DNA from: Diploscapter coronatus
Lineage: Eukaryota > Nematoda > Chromadorea > Rhabditida > Rhabditidae
Length of the DNA stretch: 64,000 nucleotides
Direction of reading: 5' to 3'
NCBI GenBank assembly: GCA_964036155.1
Contig: OZ038422.1
Coordinates: forward strand, 72,501,201 to 72,565,200
Shown here: in pieces, positions 61,391 through 64,000 of the stretch
How the letters are laid out: each line of letters begins with the position of its first letter
How positions within the stretch are numbered: position 1 is the stretch's first letter
Made by a program: the position numbers and the translations under genes
The notes under the pieces: model-generated
The model's input: the letters and a program-made list of their open reading frames with translations, nothing else
Databases searched by the model: none
What the model was told of the DNA's origin: nothing

Positions 61391-61566
61391 GAGCGCTGAG
61401 ATGGCGAAAACTAATGTCGAAAACCGAGCGAGTGTCTATTTGTGCTCATTTCAAATAGTCGTGCGGCAACTTTGCAGAGATAGTGTTTGAGAGCGAATTC
61501 TTTTTTCAATCGTATTTTCATTTTCACTCGATTTTCTAGCGGATTTTCGATTTCTTTTTCAAAGAA

Positions 61567-63769
61567 ATGATTTGCCATCTTCCAAACGAGTTGATCAATG
61601 AGATTCTGATGAACCTTGGCAACGCAGATTTGGTAAGCATTTTTATTATTAACCTATCAAATTAACGAAACTCAAGTTTTCGATCTTATCTTCAGGTCAA
61701 TGTGATTCGGGCCAATAGGAAGTTATACTCCTTCTCACACTCAAAGAAATCGCCTCTGCGTCACATTCTGAACCTGCCATTCGGATGGATCTCGGTGCAC
61801 ATTGGCTCTGGACCCAAACCAAATAGATACGAAGGCGGTGATCAATGCGTTAGTCTTAATTCCTATTATGTTGAATTTCAAGGCTTCCTGCAGTAAAAGT
61901 TTTAGGCTGCTTAATTAATGAAAAAAACATTAAAATTACCAACAGATTTACTCGGCTCATAGAAAAAGACACCGGGACACCAGTTAGAAAAAGACCACCT
62001 TTTCTAAGAAATAGTATGAGGAAGCAAGAGACGAAAAGAAAAAAAGTGGTATCTTTTTCTAACTGGTGTCCTGGTGTCTTTTTCTAGGAGCCATTTACTC
62101 ACGTTATTCGATTAAAATATTGCGAAATAGGTAAAACTCAAAAATATGTACAGGAGAGCATTTACACTGCATAATTTACCACGAAACCACCGCCACCATT
62201 TGTAAAATTCACCAGAAGATGTTTTTTTTTTATCTCTACACTCTCTAGCTCTAAGAAATAGTCAATCTTTCAACTATACGCCAAAATTTTAAACCGATTC
62301 GGATTTTTTCCCTTACGACTGAAAACGCAATGCTCTTCTTTGATCATCGTTTATGATTCCATATTCGAATTTTCAGGCCTTGGAATATACGGTGTATCTG
62401 AAATTTGGCGAATTTGACGCGAACGGGATCTCGAAAAATACATATCGCAGACCTAGAATGAATTTGGAATTCCTCGTATTTTACTGTGACGAACATTTTA
62501 ACATCGACACATCGGATGATGGAAGCAAGTGGCCCACACCGGACTTGTACATCAACGATCACCCTGAGAAAGCATATTTCGGTAAGAAGTGTTATTTTCA
62601 GTTTCAAGTTCTAATTGCGTCGAAAAACTGACGATCGCACTATTTATAGGGGGCAACAGCTATTGGACGGGGAGGGCATTTCACTAACAATAAGTGACGT
62701 AGGGCTTAACTAGGGGACACTTCATCATTCATTTAAATGCCTTCCGTCATGTTGTAATAAAACCCTCCGCTCCCCGTCAAATAGAAACTGCCCTCATAAG
62801 ATTGCGCCTTTTCTGAATTGATGACAATAGCGTACCACTATCACAAAATGTGCAACTTTCCTATGTATGAAGACGTGAAATCTTTCCAAAAAAGTCGCGA
62901 GTTGTGAGATACCGAGAGGAGATTTACTTGACCTGACTTATTTAAAATGTCAATATCAATTTTGAAAAGATAATAAATTCAATCTATTAAAATTCAGAGT
63001 ACTTTAATCTCAAACTGAAATATCGCGGTTTGGAAGCAGGTCTTGGAGCCGTGCAAGCTTTCATATGGTATATCGCAAGTGTGTGCTATCGAGTAAAGGA
63101 GCTAACTTTGGTAATTTCACGAACGTGTACGTCCAGCTCATTTTACTATATTAGAATATCAATGGCGAGGACATCTGGAAAGCGATGGCACCGTTTTTCG
63201 AAGACAACAACATCACATTGGCTCGTCCAAGCATCTTTATCGAAAATTTCAAATTCGATTCCAAGGCACTCTTTTCCTCTCGGCTGTTCAGAAATGGTAT
63301 ATCTTATAAAAATTAGTTGATTAACTCAAAACTCTCGTGGGTATTCGCAGGTACCCAAGAAACACTTCTTCCCAGAGAAACGAATCAACACGTGTCCATG
63401 AACAAGGACGTGTGCGGTTCGATTTGGTTCTGGATTTTCAGTAGTATTTCTTGGGTTTCTGAACACTCGCAGCTAAGTATTTTGCTAATGATATCGCAAT
63501 ATTTAGGACTAAACGAAGTTAGTTGCTATGAAGCAGAAGATTCCAAAGGCAATCAAAATGATTTCCTTCTAAACGACAAAATTCTCAAGGTACATTTGTG
63601 ATATCAACAACTTGAGCGTAATTTCATTATTCAGTCACGGGATGTTATGATCTGCGATAATTCAATCGACGATGGGCACGTCATGGCTTTCGATTTATCG
63701 TCAGTTATTATTTTGAGACTTGAGGGCCAAACCAAGATAACCGCTAAAGGAGTTGGAGAGTTTTTCAGG
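61567..63769 (+). CDS. F-box protein, 3' end outside the window or unseen
   Basis: Exons 61567-61632, 61696-61848, 62377-62581, 62998-63110, 63155-63296, 63351-63589 and 63635-63769 stay in phase for about 351 residues and end at an AGG|GTGAGT donor, so the gene continues to the right. The first residues (MICHLPNELINEILMNLGNA, then DLVNVIRANRKLYSF) form an F-box, pointing to an SCF ubiquitin-ligase adaptor. The rest (YLKFGEFDANG, YFNLKLKYRGLEAG, FIENFKFDSKALFSS) resembles the poorly conserved C-terminal domains of the large nematode F-box families, but I cannot assign it to FBA_2 or FTH. The exon 2 donor TGC|GTTAGT is weak. Confidence 0.75.
61954..62092. mobile_element. MITE family A, copy 2 (intronic)
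   Basis: A near-perfect foldback: left end GGCTCATAGAAAAAGACACC, then GGGACACCAGTTAGAAAAAG; right end read as complement GGCTCCTAGAAAAAGACACC, then AGGACACCAGTTAGAAAAAG. The centre CTAAGAAATAGTATG matches copy 1 at 8399-8484 in reverse. It lies in intron 2 of the F-box gene. Confidence 0.8.
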
Positions 63770-64000
63770 GTGAGTTATTTTCGTTAATCTTTTTCACGGC
63801 TATTCTCCGCTAACAGTGAGAAAATGTGAGAGCAGTGTTGAGAGTGCAGACATACAGATTTTGAGCATTAAAGTGGATTCGTATCTTTTAAGTCACTTTC
63901 ACACATATTGATGCTAGATAAACTAACCTTAACAAAGAATAGTAGTCTCAACTGCTTAGACAAATGAAAAAGAATAATAAGTTCTGATTCAGAAGGTCTA
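63770..64000. other. Intron or flank of the F-box gene
   Basis: Starts with the donor GTGAGT of exon 7. No further exon is seen before the window ends. Confidence 0.5.

Larger units (their letters stand above)
60269..61566. other. Intergenic with SL1-like tract and inverted repeat
   Basis: Contains the SL1-like sequence at 61110-61130 and a block of inverted GTGGATCC-type repeats at 61238-61390. No exon is supported. Confidence 0.5.

Overview
The window looks like nuclear DNA of a rhabditid-type nematode. It is AT-rich, has many short introns ending in TTTCAG, carries numerous small palindromic (MITE-like) elements, and contains one sequence almost identical to the nematode spliced leader SL1. 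Gene content agrees: an RPM-1/Highwire E3 ligase, a CLN3/battenin gene, an intracellular serpin with exchangeable 3' exons, F-box proteins, Kunitz-type secreted proteins and a nematode-style alpha/beta hydrolase. No tRNA, rRNA, CRISPR or bacterial feature was seen. Exon structures below were built by eye from splice consensus and reading phase.

Layout. 0.5-1.9 kb: secreted Kunitz protein (+). 3.0-4.3 kb: F-box/kelch protein (+). 5.5-6.7 kb: secreted galaxin-like double-cysteine repeat protein (+). 6.7-11.1 kb: gene-poor. 11.2-19.7 kb: secreted two-Kunitz protein running into a long Gln/Pro-rich reading frame (+), probably one matrix-protein gene but separated by an in-frame TGA. 21.6-25.3 kb: CLN3 (+). 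25.9-30.7 kb: serpin (-), a constant core of eight exons followed by five intact and one decayed alternative reactive-loop exons. 33.0-53.5 kb: rpm-1 (-), about a third of the window. 55.7-57.6 kb: alpha/beta hydrolase (-). 58.2-60.3 kb: a small secreted cysteine-containing protein and a decayed relative (-). 61.6 kb to the right end: an F-box protein (+), cut by the window.

The most interesting biology is the serpin cassette array, which would let one gene give at least five inhibitors with different predicted P1 residues. Gene families with reactive-loop cassettes are known in insects and nematodes, so the principle is not new; the set here may be. Also notable are full conservation of the RPM-1 cysteine-relay residues with the downstream catalytic Cys codon split by an intron, the 27-residue galaxin-like repeats with a recent 162-bp duplication, two MITE families with two copies each, and the SL1-like tract. 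Several one-base lesions (two in the hydrolase, one in a decayed serpin exon, a possible one in the Gln-rich gene, and a non-GT donor in CLN3) lie in otherwise conserved contexts; those in homopolymers suggest residual assembly error, so gene integrity should be checked before calling pseudogenes.
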